Source: CAVVKW01 sp963761705
GTDB taxonomy: Bacteria; Verrucomicrobiota; Verrucomicrobiia; Chthoniobacterales; JAATET01
Direction: 5' to 3'
Assembly (NCBI GenBank): GCA_963761705.1
Contig: CAVXHK010000001.1
Location: 1,612,001-1,676,000, forward strand
DNA length: 64,000 nucleotides
Both the position numbers and the translations under genes were made by a program. Within the stretch, counting starts at the first letter, position 1. Every line of letters begins with the position of its first letter. The notes below the pieces were generated by a model, which saw only the letters and a program-made list of their open reading frames with translations, was not told the DNA's origin and made no database searches. Below are positions 42,404 through 51,700 of the stretch, one piece after another.

Positions 42404-43528
42404 ATGAACCGACGACTCTTGGCACCCGAGCTGCATCCGATTTTGGACAAGGTGGAGGCGGGCGAGCGAATCTCCGATGCGGATGCCTTGGTTCTTTACG
42501 GGTCGAATGATCTCAATGGGATCGGGGCGATTGCGAACGTGGTGCGGGAACGGATCAATGGGAACGTGGCGACCTACATTCACAATCGCTACATCAACTA
42601 TTCGAACGTCTGCATTTTGCAGTGCCAGTTCTGCGCTTTTGGGGCGAAGAAACGGGAGGATCACGCGTTCGAGCAGACGATTCCGGAGATCCTGGCGACG
42701 GTGCGCGAGGGTCTGGAGGAGGGGATCACGGAGATTCACATGGTGGGGGGATTGCACCCGTCGCTGGGGGCGGAATGGTACCTGGAGTTGTTGCGGAGTC
42801 TGAAGGCGCTGGATCCGGGGCTTTACGTGAAGGCATTTACGGCGGTCGAGATGCGGCACCTGGCGTTTCGGGTTTTCAAGAAGCCGCTGCGGGAGACGAT
42901 GGAGATTCTCATCGAGGCTGGGTTGGGGGCGATCACCGGGGGTGGAGCGGAAATTTTTGACCAGGGAGTGCGGGATCAGATTTGTCGGGGGAAGGAGACG
43001 GCTGACGAGTGGATCGAGGTACACCGGACGTGGCATCAGCTGGGTCAGCGGAGCACCTGCACGATGCTCTATGGCCACATCGAGACGGCGGAGCAGCGGG
43101 TAGCCCACCTGCGGCGGCTGCGGGAGTTGCAGGACGAGACGGGGGGATTCACTGGATTCGTTCCCTTTGCTTTCGAGCCGGATGGGGCGCGGCCGATGTT
43201 GAAGGACATCCCGCACGCGACGGGGTTTGAGGAGTTGAGGAATCTGGCGGTGAGCCGGATCTATCTCGATAATATCGCGCACGTGACGGCGTATTGGATC
43301 AGCCTCGGGCTGCCGCTGGCGCAGGTGTCGCTGAATTACGGCGTCGACGATCTGCACGGCACGATCATCGAGGAGAAGATCTTTCACATGGCGGGAGCGA
43401 CGACGCCGCAGCAACAGACGATGTTTGCCCTGGAGAAGGCGATTCGCGAGACGGGGCGGGAGCCGATGCAGCGGAATACGTATTACCAGCGGATCGCGCC
43501 GGAGCTGGCGGAGCCGGTGGCGGCTTAG
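42404..43528 (+). CDS. mqnE: Aminodeoxyfutalosine synthase
   Basis: A 374-residue radical SAM enzyme of the futalosine menaquinone pathway, which adds a SAM-derived adenosyl radical to the product of MqnA. The cluster motif is VCILQCQFCAFGA (C-x3-C-x2-C). EIHMVGGLHPSLG, LGAITGGGAEIFD and SLNYGVDDLHGTIIEEKIFH are conserved in the MqnE/MqnC/CofH family. The length and the AGLGAITGGGAE segment favour MqnE over MqnC or CofH. It is followed at 45 bases by mqnA, which confirms the pathway. Confidence 0.93.
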   Translation: MNRRLLAPELHPILDKVEAGERISDADALVLYGSNDLNGIGAIANVVRERINGNVATYIHNRYINYSNVCILQCQFCAFGAKKREDHAFEQTIPEILATVREGLEEGITEIHMVGGLHPSLGAEWYLELLRSLKALDPGLYVKAFTAVEMRHLAFRVFKKPLRETMEILIEAGLGAITGGGAEIFDQGVRDQICRGKETADEWIEVHRTWHQLGQRSTCTMLYGHIETAEQRVAHLRRLRELQDETGGFTGFVPFAFEPDGARPMLKDIPHATGFEELRNLAVSRIYLDNIAHVTAYWISLGLPLAQVSLNYGVDDLHGTIIEEKIFHMAGATTPQQQTMFALEKAIRETGREPMQRNTYYQRIAPELAEPVAA

Positions 43529-43572
43529 GATCTTCGATTGGGGAGGTTCGATTTTTGATTTTTGGTGGCGTG

Positions 43573-44346
43573 ATGCGGGATTGGCGGGTGGGGTCGGTGC
43601 CGTATTTAAACGCGCGTCCTTTGATTGAAACTCTGGGGCCGGGGGTTGAGTTGGCGGTTCCGCGGGAGTTGGGGGCGCGGTTCGTGGCGGGGGAGTTTGA
43701 CGCGGCCTTGGTGCCGGTCTTCGTGGCTTTGGAACGGGGCGGTGGGCGGATCGTGGATGGGGTGGGGATCGGGTGCGATGGGGTGGTTTACAGCGTTTTT
43801 CTAGCCTATCAGGGTGACTTGGCGGATGTGGAATCGATCGTGATGGATCCGGCTTCGCGGACTTCGGCGAATTTATTGCGGTGTCTCCTTTGGGAGTATC
43901 GGGGGATGGAATTCGAGGAGGTTGGCCGGGAAGAGGCGCGGAAGGCGCGAGGGGGTGGTGTGGCGCGATTGCTCATCGGGGATCCGGCGATTGAGTTTCG
44001 GGCGGAGCATCCGGATTGGAATTTTCTGGATTTGGGGGAGGAGTGGAAGCGGTGCACGGGGCTGCCGTTCGTCTTCGCGTGTTGGGTGCTGGCGGACGGG
44101 TTGGCGGAGGACGATGCCGCGCAATTGGCGGGGGAGTTGCGGGAGGCGAAGCGGGGTGGGGTGGCGCGGATTGGGGAGATCGCGGGGCGTGAGGGGGCGG
44201 AGTCGGACTTCGCGCGGTGGTATTTGGAAAAGTGTCTTCGGTTCGATCTTGGGACGCAGGAGAAGGAGGCGATGGGGCTGTTTGCCGATCTGTGCGCGAA
44301 GCACGGGTTGATTGAAGATGGCGGCGTCCGGCTGCGGGGGGTGTGA
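43573..44346 (+). CDS. mqnA: Chorismate dehydratase
   Basis: A 257-residue protein of the MqnA family, which dehydrates chorismate to 3-enolpyruvylbenzoate, the first step of the futalosine route. WRVGSVPYLNARPLIETL is the diagnostic N-terminus, then GEFDAALVPVFVAL, ESIVMDPASRTSANLLRCLL and LLIGDPAIEF. The ATG at 43573 starts exactly at this motif, with a GGTGGCG-rich leader. The periplasmic-binding-protein-like fold lacks a signal, as expected. Other mqn genes (mqnB, mqnC, mqnD) are not in the window. Confidence 0.93.
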   Translation: MRDWRVGSVPYLNARPLIETLGPGVELAVPRELGARFVAGEFDAALVPVFVALERGGGRIVDGVGIGCDGVVYSVFLAYQGDLADVESIVMDPASRTSANLLRCLLWEYRGMEFEEVGREEARKARGGGVARLLIGDPAIEFRAEHPDWNFLDLGEEWKRCTGLPFVFACWVLADGLAEDDAAQLAGELREAKRGGVARIGEIAGREGAESDFARWYLEKCLRFDLGTQEKEAMGLFADLCAKHGLIEDGGVRLRGV

Positions 44347-44378
44347 ACTTCGGCGGCGGGAAGCTGCCCCGCGTCAAA

Positions 44379-45452
44379 CTACCTCTGAACGATTTTTTTG
44401 GTGAGGAGGCTCAACGGGGCGGGGTAGAACTTGAGGACGCTGAGGGCGTGGGAGGTAAGAATGGGGTGCAGACTGGCTTGGCGGGCGAGTTTGTTGACCC
44501 AGAGGCGGCCCCGATACATGGCGGCATGGGTGCGGCGGTAGGTGGATTCGGCTTCGGGGAGATCGTGTTGGGTGATGGCTTCGGCGGCGAGTTCGCCGGA
44601 GCGCATGGCGTAGGTGATGCCTTCGCCGGTGAAGGGTTCGACGACGCGGGCGGCGTCGCCGAGGAGGAAGAGACCGTCGTCGGCGATCGGGGACGAGTCG
44701 GCGCGGGAGAGGGGAGTGATCGTGCGCCAGCGGGTGGTGGGAGGAAGATCGAAGGTGTCTTCGGCGTAGGCGCGGAGGGCGGGGAGTTTTTTTGTGCGGG
44801 CGACCAGGCAGATGTTCATGGTGGTGGCGTCGACGCGGGCGAGGCCGCCGTAGCCGTCGGTGTGAAAGATCATGCGGACGGTGTTGCCGAGATCGGGCGT
44901 GAGCGGGGCGTGGGTCTGGATGGCGACGCGGTCGTGGCGGGCCCGGCCAAGCCGGTTCGTTTGGCGGGCGGTCGTGGAGTTGCGGCCGTCGGCGGCGAGG
45001 ACGATGGGGGCGGTGAGTGGGCCGGAGGGGGTGTGGAGGGTCCAGTGGTCGGCGGTGCGTTCGATGCGGGTGACGGGGAGGTTGTCGCGGAAGGTGGCTC
45101 CGAGTTCGGTGGCTCGGGTGATGAGGAGGGCGTCGAGGTCGTGGCGGGTGACCATGAGTTCGCCGGTGGTGCTCGAGGCGGCGGGCGGAGTGGGGATGCG
45201 AATGCGCTGGCCCTGGGTGCCGAGGAATTCGACCGCGTCGGCGTGGGCGTGGGGGAGGGTGAGAATGCGGTCGGCGAGATCGAGGCGTTGGAGGATGGGC
45301 CAAGCGATGGGGTTGAGGCAGTCGCCGCAGACCTTGTGACGGGGAAAGGTTGATTTCTCGATGACGAGGACGCGGCGGCCCGATGGCGCGAGATGGGCGG
45401 CGGCGACGGAGCCGGCGGGGCCGGCACCGATGATGAGGATGTCGTGGGTCAC
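44379..45452 (-). CDS. FAD-dependent reductase, geranylgeranyl-reductase family
   Basis: A 357-residue flavoprotein. It has DILIIGAGPAGSVAAAHLAP (FAD Rossmann motif), TFPRHKVCGDCLNPIAWPIL (the C-G-D-C/G variant of the family), VLAADGRNSTTARQTN and GDAARVVEPFTGEGITYAMR (second FAD motif). This type reduces the side-chain double bonds of isoprenoids such as digeranylgeranylglycerophospholipid or menaquinone. It is convergent with mqnA and next to hemW. Side-chain saturation of the quinone made by the mqn genes is a plausible role, inferred from place and family. Confidence 0.88.
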   Translation of the reverse strand: MTHDILIIGAGPAGSVAAAHLAPSGRRVLVIEKSTFPRHKVCGDCLNPIAWPILQRLDLADRILTLPHAHADAVEFLGTQGQRIRIPTPPAASSTTGELMVTRHDLDALLITRATELGATFRDNLPVTRIERTADHWTLHTPSGPLTAPIVLAADGRNSTTARQTNRLGRARHDRVAIQTHAPLTPDLGNTVRMIFHTDGYGGLARVDATTMNICLVARTKKLPALRAYAEDTFDLPPTTRWRTITPLSRADSSPIADDGLFLLGDAARVVEPFTGEGITYAMRSGELAAEAITQHDLPEAESTYRRTHAAMYRGRLWVNKLARQASLHPILTSHALSVLKFYPAPLSLLTKKIVQR

Positions 45453-45480
45453 GTGAGGTTGTGGGGGTCCGCCGAATCAA

Positions 45481-46599
45481 TCAAAGGAAGGTCTCGGCGA
45501 TTTCGTCGGCGACGAGGCGACCGGCGCGGGTGAGGCGGTAGTGGTCGTGGATGGGTTCGAGATAGCCGGCGGACTGGAGGTTTCTCAATTCGGCTGGGTA
45601 GTTCGCCAGGTCGGCGGCGGGGATGCCGGTGGAGGTTCGGAGGGCGAAGGCAATCCTTTCGGTGGTTCGGAGTGCCGGGGGAGCGGGTTCGCGGAAGTCG
45701 GCGGGGTCCTGGTGGGCGTTGATTTTTTCGACGTAGTCTTCGGTGGAGCTGACGTTTTTCCAGCGTTGGTCGCCGACTGTGGAAAAGGCACTGGGGCCGA
45801 GGCCAACGTAGTCGGCGCTTTGCCAGTAGGCGGTGTTGTGGCGGCACTCGCGGTCTCCGCGGGCAAAGTTAGAGATCTCGTATTGCTCGTAGCCGGCGGG
45901 GGTGAGGTGGTCGGTGGTCAGCTCGAAGAGGTCGGCGTCGAGTTCGGTGTCGGGTCGGAATTCGCCGCGCTGAAGACGGAGGAAGTAGTCGGTGTCCTCT
46001 TCGTAGGTGAGGCAGTAGGCGGAGATGTGCTCGGGGGCGAGGTCGACGGTGCGGACGAGGGAGGAGGTCCATTGCTCGCGGGTCTGACCGGGGACGGCGA
46101 AGATGAGGTCGAGGTTGACGTTGGTCAAGCCGGCTTCGCGGAGGATGTGGTAGGAGCGTTCGGCCTGGGCGGCGGAGTGGGCGCGGCCGAGGGTGTGGAG
46201 CAGGGTGTCGTCCCAGGATTGGACGCCCATGCTGATGCGGTTGACGCCGAGGTTACGGAGGGCTCTAGCCTTCTCCAGGCTGACGGTGGCTGGGTTCATC
46301 TCGAGGGTCCACTCGGTGACGGCGGTGAGGTCGAGGCGGTCGTGCAGGCCGGTGAGGAGGTAGTCGAGCTGGCTGGTGCTGAGGGCGCTGGGGGTGCCGC
46401 CGCCGAAGAAAATGGTGGTGGGGCGGAGGGTGGGGGCGTGTTTTTCGGCTTCGAGGAGAACGGCGTCCAGAAAGGCGCGGGTCCGGTTCTTGTCGCTGGC
46501 TTCCTTGTAGAAGCTGCAATACGGGCAGACCTTCGGACAGAAGGGGATGTGGACGTAGAGGTGGGCGACGGGTGGATGCACTGGTGAGGTTCTTTCCAT
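45481..46599 (-). CDS. hemW: HemW-type radical SAM protein (heme chaperone)
   Basis: A 372-residue protein of the HemN/HemW radical SAM family. HLYVHIPFCPKVCPYCSFYK carries the cluster Cys triad (C-x3-C-x2-C), followed by TTIFFGGGTPSALSTSQLDY (G-G-G-T-P), NPATVSLEKARALRNLGVNR and HISAYCLTYEEDT. The HNTAYWQSADYVGLGPSAFS segment is typical of HemW, which delivers heme rather than oxidising coproporphyrinogen. The ATG at 46599 is preferred because the upstream frame runs into the intergenic repeat. It ends 28 bases before the reductase start. Confidence 0.92.
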   Translation of the reverse strand: MERTSPVHPPVAHLYVHIPFCPKVCPYCSFYKEASDKNRTRAFLDAVLLEAEKHAPTLRPTTIFFGGGTPSALSTSQLDYLLTGLHDRLDLTAVTEWTLEMNPATVSLEKARALRNLGVNRISMGVQSWDDTLLHTLGRAHSAAQAERSYHILREAGLTNVNLDLIFAVPGQTREQWTSSLVRTVDLAPEHISAYCLTYEEDTDYFLRLQRGEFRPDTELDADLFELTTDHLTPAGYEQYEISNFARGDRECRHNTAYWQSADYVGLGPSAFSTVGDQRWKNVSSTEDYVEKINAHQDPADFREPAPPALRTTERIAFALRTSTGIPAADLANYPAELRNLQSAGYLEPIHDHYRLTRAGRLVADEIAETFL

Positions 46600-46610
46600 T
46601 ACGAATACAG

Positions 46611-46646
46611 CTTCGGACGGAAGGTCGCAAAGGTCGCAAAGAATCC
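46611..46646 (-). repeat. Dispersed intergenic repeat, copy A (upstream of hemW)
   Basis: On the minus strand this reads GGATTCTTTGCGACCTTTGC followed by GACCTTCCGTCCGAAG. A 9-base unit (TTTGCGACC) is repeated before a CTTCYGTYCRAA end. Copies B (52323-52356) and C (54301-54334) have the same layout and orientation. Confidence 0.7.
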
Positions 46647-46700
46647 GGAAAAAAGATGAGCCGGTGACTGGCTTTGACAAGGTGGGGGGTGGGAGGGAGA

Positions 46701-47780
46701 GTGCGCGGCGTGCGGTTGGTCGGTGTCGTTTTTTGTTTGCTGATCGCGGGGTCATTCGCGTGGGGGCAGGAGATTGCCGGGGTGCCGGGGCAGGAGCGGT
46801 CGACGGTGTTTTTTGCGATGGATCCGAAGTCGTTGGTGACGGGGTTTCGGGCTGATGAGGGGGTGGTGCGGCGAATGGTGGATTCGTTGGTTGTCGCGGT
46901 GACGGGGACTCGGTCGGCGGGGGAGGCTTGGCGGTCGTTGGCGGGGCCGGAGGACGTGGTGGGAATCAAGGTGGCGGCGGCTCCGGGGGACGTGAGCGGG
47001 ACGCACGTGGCGGTGGTGCTGGCGGTCTCGCGGGGGTTGCAGTCGGCGGGGGTGCCGGCTTCGAAAATTCTCGTTTGGGATCGGAACGAGGAGGATCTGG
47101 TGCGGGCGGGGTTCTCGAAGAGCTCGTCGGACTACCAGCTTCGTTGGACGGACCCGACGTCGGGGTATGATCCGAAGGCGCTGCTCACGGCTCCGGTGCT
47201 GGGGCGGTTGATCTGGGGGGACAGCAAATTTGGCGTGGCGGAGGGGACGCGGATGGAGGACATGCTGTCGGGGGGGGAGCAGCTGAGTAGTACGAGCTAT
47301 TTCGCGAAGGTGCTGAGTCAGGAGGTGACCAAGGTGATCAACGTGCCGTCGCTGTGCGATAGCTTCATGACGGGGATCAACGGAGCGATCGCAAACATGA
47401 CGCTGTGGAACGTGGATAACTGGCGGCGATTCATCAAACCGCCGACGTTTGGGGATCCGTATCTAGCGGAGATTTACGCTGACCCGAACGTGCGGGGGAA
47501 GGTCGTGTTTACCATCATGGATGGGCTGACTTTGCAGTTCGCGGGAGGGCCATTTCCGAATCCGAATTTCGTGCGGGAGAATTTCACCTTGTTTGCGAGT
47601 CGTGATCCCGTGGCGCTGGACGCGACGGCGATCCGGTTACTGGAAGAATACAAATTGAGCAACAAGTTGCCTTCGATCGGGCTGAGGGCGGGGCACGTGG
47701 AGAGCGCGGCGGCGATGGGGTTGGGGCGATTTTACGAGGATGAGATCGATCAGGTTCGGGTTGGCGTTGATCTGCGGTGA
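46701..47780 (+). CDS. Secreted DUF362-family protein
   Basis: A 359-residue exported protein of the DUF362 type. The start is the GTG at 46701 with a strong GGGAGGGAGA ribosome-binding site. A signal peptide follows (LVGVVFCLLIAGSFAWG). VVGIKVAAAPGDVSGTHVAV, KVINVPSLCDSFMTGINGAI, GKVVFTIMDGLTLQFAGGP and LFASRDPVALDATAIRLLEE are conserved elements of DUF362. The usual 4Fe-4S ferredoxin tail is absent. Function of the family is unknown. It is coupled by GTGA to the squalene/phytoene synthase gene. Confidence 0.82.
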   Translation: MRGVRLVGVVFCLLIAGSFAWGQEIAGVPGQERSTVFFAMDPKSLVTGFRADEGVVRRMVDSLVVAVTGTRSAGEAWRSLAGPEDVVGIKVAAAPGDVSGTHVAVVLAVSRGLQSAGVPASKILVWDRNEEDLVRAGFSKSSSDYQLRWTDPTSGYDPKALLTAPVLGRLIWGDSKFGVAEGTRMEDMLSGGEQLSSTSYFAKVLSQEVTKVINVPSLCDSFMTGINGAIANMTLWNVDNWRRFIKPPTFGDPYLAEIYADPNVRGKVVFTIMDGLTLQFAGGPFPNPNFVRENFTLFASRDPVALDATAIRLLEEYKLSNKLPSIGLRAGHVESAAAMGLGRFYEDEIDQVRVGVDLR

Positions 47781-48643
47781 CGACGGATTGGTGGCGGGAT
47801 TACGGTGGGTTGCTGGAGCGGGTGGCTCGGTCGTTTGCGATCACGATCCGGTGGTTGCCGGGAGAGATTCGGGAGACGGTGGCGCTGGGGTATTTGCTGG
47901 CGCGGGCTTCGGATAGCATCGCGGATTCTTCGGCGGCGGACGTGGCGCTGCGAGTGGGGGCTTTGCGGGAGTTGGAGGGATTTGCGATCGGGGCAGGGGT
48001 AGTTGAGCAGCTGGCAGGGTTGCAGGGAGTGACGGCGGAGGCGGAGGTGCTGCGGGCGTTGCCGGGGTTGATGGAGCGAATGCGGAGTTCGCGGGATCGG
48101 GGGCGCTTGGAATGGGTTTGGTCGCGGATCTTGGAGGGACAAATTTTTGACCTGGAGCGGTTTGGGGTCGGGGGTGGCGGGAGTGCGGTTCGGCTCAGCG
48201 CGGAGGAGTTGGATCGCTACGCTTATCTGGTCGCGGGATGCGTCGGGGAGTTTTGGACGGAGTTGAGTTTTGATCGGGTGCCGCGGTTTTCTTCGCGGGC
48301 GGGACGGGGGGAGATGGTTCGCTTGGGGGTGGAGTACGGGAAGGGGTTGCAGCGGGTGAACATCCTGCGGGACCGGGCGGCGGATCAGGAAATTGGACGG
48401 GTTTACGTGGGGGACGCCGACTTCGCGCGGGTGAAGGACGAGGCGCGGGTGGGGCTGGAGGCCGGGCTGGAGTGGGCGCGGTGGGTGGAGCGGCGGCGGA
48501 TGCGGGTGGCGTGTGCGTTGCCAGCGCGGGTGGGGTTGGCGATGTGGCCGGAGTTGCGGGTGGATGCGGTGGCGGGGGTGAAGATTTCGCGGGGCCGGTT
48601 GCGGGGGGTTGTGTTGCGGGGGTTAGTTGGGTTGTGGAGGTAA
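47777..48643 (+). CDS. Squalene/phytoene synthase family protein
   Basis: A 288-residue isoprenyl head-to-head condensing enzyme. The first Asp-rich motif is ARASDSIADSSA (D-x3-D) and the second QRVNILRDRAAD; the helix VARSFAITIRWLPGEIRETV precedes them. In this superfamily these Asp residues bind the diphosphates of two FPP or GGPP units. The second motif N-I-L-R-D fits HpnC/HpnD and bacterial squalene synthase. Product may be squalene, presqualene diphosphate or a carotenoid. It starts with a GTG overlapping the DUF362 stop. No hopanoid cyclase is seen in the window. Confidence 0.88.
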   Translation: MTTDWWRDYGGLLERVARSFAITIRWLPGEIRETVALGYLLARASDSIADSSAADVALRVGALRELEGFAIGAGVVEQLAGLQGVTAEAEVLRALPGLMERMRSSRDRGRLEWVWSRILEGQIFDLERFGVGGGGSAVRLSAEELDRYAYLVAGCVGEFWTELSFDRVPRFSSRAGRGEMVRLGVEYGKGLQRVNILRDRAADQEIGRVYVGDADFARVKDEARVGLEAGLEWARWVERRRMRVACALPARVGLAMWPELRVDAVAGVKISRGRLRGVVLRGLVGLWR

Positions 48644-48675
48644 CGGGTGGTTCGGTCGGCTTGGGGGGTCAAATG

Positions 48676-48716
48676 GTGCCGGGCTAGAAGCCCGGCACGG
48701 CAAGCTGGAAGCTTGC
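48676..48716. terminator. Two perfect hairpins between convergent genes
   Basis: GTGCCGGGCT-AGA-AGCCCGGCAC (48676-48698) has a 10-base-pair perfect stem. GCAAGCT-GGA-AGCTTGC (48700-48716) has 7. The pair sits between the plus-strand squalene synthase and the minus-strand NRPS-like gene. Likely a bidirectional stop or an extragenic palindrome. Confidence 0.65.
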
Positions 48717-48725
48717 GCTCCCCGG

Positions 48726-51700
48726 CTAGTCTTCTTCTTCGGAGAGGTCTTGGTTGGCGGCTAGTTTGGTGATGGCTTCGGCGATTGCGGTGACCGCGGG
48801 CTCTTCCAGCAGGTCTCCGGGGGCGCAGGGGACTTGGTAGAAGCGCGGATCTTCGGTGATGGGTTCCCAATTTTTTTGGACGTCCGTTAGGGTTGGGAAG
48901 TTGGTTTCGGGTAGGAAGGCGTGGATGGTGACGTCGAGGGGGTCGAAGGTGTGGCGGGCCAGGGCTTGGCGGTTTGCCGTGGCTATGGTGGTGTCGCCGG
49001 GTTTAGGGGCGGGGGGCTTATTTTTTCCGAGGAGTCGCTTGAAGGTGGAGGTGAGGCCGGTTTCAGCGCGGGGGGGCTCGGTGGCGAGGGTGACGATGAG
49101 GGGGACTTCTTGACCGGACTCAAGAAGGAGGCGGGCGGTTTCGATGGCGAGGAGGCCGCCGAAGCCGAAGCCGATGAGGCGATGGGGGCCTTCGGAATCG
49201 AATTGGCGAATCGCGGCGGCGTAGGCAGTGGCCATTTCGCGGAGTTCGCGATGGGCGGCGGAGGGTTCGGTCACGCCGCGGGCGGTGACCGCGTAGACGG
49301 GTTGGTCTTCGCCGAGGTGGAGGGTGAGTTCGCGGTAGAGGTCGACGCTGCCGGGGAAGTCGTGAAAGCAGACGATGGGGGGGAGGCTTCCGGCGGCGCG
49401 AAGGGCGGTGAGGGCTTCCCACTTGCTTTCGTCCTTGCGGGTGCGCCACTCGCGGAGAAGGGATTTCGCCGTGAAGGTGCGAGTGAAATCTTCCAGGCGG
49501 GCGGCGGGGTGCCCGGCTTTTTGGCAGGTCTCGAAGAGGTGCTTGGCGACGTGGGGTTTGGTGCCTCCGTCGGGGATGGAGCTGGAGGCGTCGAGGGCGC
49601 GGCCGCCGAGGGCGCGGGAGAGAATGCTGGCAAGTTCTTCGTCTTCGCCTCGGGGTTTTCGGGGTTCTTCGGGGTCGGCGGTTTCGGGGCGGGTGGGTTC
49701 TTTGGTTGGAGTGGGAAGGGAGGCGTGGTCGATGCGGCCCTCCGGGTCGAGGGGAAGGCGGGGGATGCAGGCGACGGAGAACTCGAGCGTGGGGAGGTGG
49801 GATTTCAGGTGGTCGCGGAAGTCGATGGGTTCGCCGCGCTGGGAGTCAGCCGGGACGATCCAGAGGTTCCACGAATCGGGGTCGGTGCTGGCGAGGACGC
49901 AGTCGAAGATTTCGCGGTGGGCGAAGACGACGCGCTCGATGGTCTCGAGGCGGGAGGTGGGGGAGCCGGGGCGGAGCGTGGCTTCGAGTTCGTTGCGGGG
50001 GTAGAAGGTGCCGGTGGTGTCGAGGAAGGCTTCGCGGTCGGTCGGGATGAGGGTGTCTTCGGAGGAACCTGTTTCGAGCGTTCCCGCCAGGCCGGGGGGG
50101 AGGGGTTGGCCCTGCCAGGTGATGCGGGCGACGGAGCCCGCGGGGGGCTGAGCGGCGGGTTCGAAATCGTCGCCGGGGTCGATCTCGGAGGAGGGGCCGT
50201 GGAAGCTGATGCCGGCGTGGAGCAGCGTGGCGGTGGGGGCCGCGGTGTGCCACGCGGCGAGGGCGGCGGGCGAAATGCGGCCTCCGCGGATGACGGTGCG
50301 GCGGACGCTGGATGGCGCGGGGAGGGAGAGCTCGGCTAGGTAATGCGTCCACTGGCTCCAGAAGGCGGTCGGGACGCTGAGGAGGGTGACGTCACGTTCT
50401 TCGGCGAATGAGTGGAAGGCGGTGCGGGTGGACCAGCCGTGGGTGGCGGCGAGGACGACGGTGGCACCGGCGAGGAGGGTTCCGAAGAGTTCGACGATGG
50501 TGTCGAGTTCGCGGGGGGCACCGGATTGGAGAAAGCGATCGCCGGGGGTCACGAGAAGGGCGGCGGCGGAGGCTTGGCAGAGGCGGGCGGCGTCCTCGTG
50601 AGAAACGGCGCGGCCGTCGGCGGTGCGGAGGGCGGGGTCGGTGGCGGAGAGTTCGCTGGGAATGCCGCGCGTCTTTTCGCTGGCGGCTTTTTCCCAGAAG
50701 TTGGGAAGGGTCGACTCGGAGATCGTGAGGGCTGGCTTTTTGCCCTTTGGAGGGGTTTCGGAGCCTGGGTCGGTGATCGCAGCGGTGGCTCCGGCTTTCC
50801 AGATGCCGAGAATGACGGTGGGCCAATGGTGGGAAGAGCCGAGTTCGACGGCGATGATGGCGCGGGTTTTGACGTCGAGGGTGCGGAGGTGGCGGGCGAC
50901 TTGGTTGGATCGTTGGTTGAGAGTTTCGAACGTAACGGGGCCGTCGTCGGTCTCGAGGGCGATGGTCTCGCCGAGATCGGTGGAAGTTTCCGCGAACAGA
51001 TCGTGGAGGCATTGGGGCACGAGGCTGCGGAAGGGGGGGGCGGCTTCGGGTCCAACGACCAGGGTCGGTTCGTCTTTGAGAATGATGGAGAGTTCGTTGA
51101 GGGGGCGGTCGGGGTCTTCGATGAGCTGGGCGACGAGGCTGATCCAGCGATCAAGGAAGCGGCGGGCGGCGGCTTCGGTAAAGAGGCCGGGGTCGTATTC
51201 GATGGCGACCGTGGCGCGGTCGGAGGCGGTGTAGACGAGGGTGAACGAGGCGGCGTCGTGGCCGAGAAGCTGGGCGTCGGCTCCGAGCCAGCGAGGAAGG
51301 CGGGCGTGGAGGAAGTCGTTGAGGTCGCCGGCGCGATGGCGGAAGGCGGTGGTGGGACGAGTGACTCCGCCGGGGACGCGGTCGGCGATTTGCTCGGCGG
51401 TTAAGGTGCCGACGCCGGTGGTCTCGGCGCGGGTCTGCGCGACGGCCTGGGCGAGGGCGGAGACTTTGGCGTCGGCGACGAGACGGTGGCGGCGGGGAAC
51501 GCGGGCTTCGGAGCGGGCGGTGGCGGTGAGGGGGAGGCGGAGGGATTCGAGGAGAACGATCTCGTTGGATGAGAGGGCGGGAGCGAGGAGGGTGAGCCAG
51601 GTGGCTTTGACGAGGTCGATGGGTTCGACGGTCATCGCCTTGGCGGCGGCGGCGAGAGCGTGGCCGTGCTCCCGTTCGAAGGTGTGGGTGACCGTTGCGC

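Noticed and set aside
48921..50339. 472-residue plus-strand ORF opposite the NRPS-like gene
   Set aside because: Gly/Glu/Val-rich shadow; the other strand has a clear multi-domain alignment.
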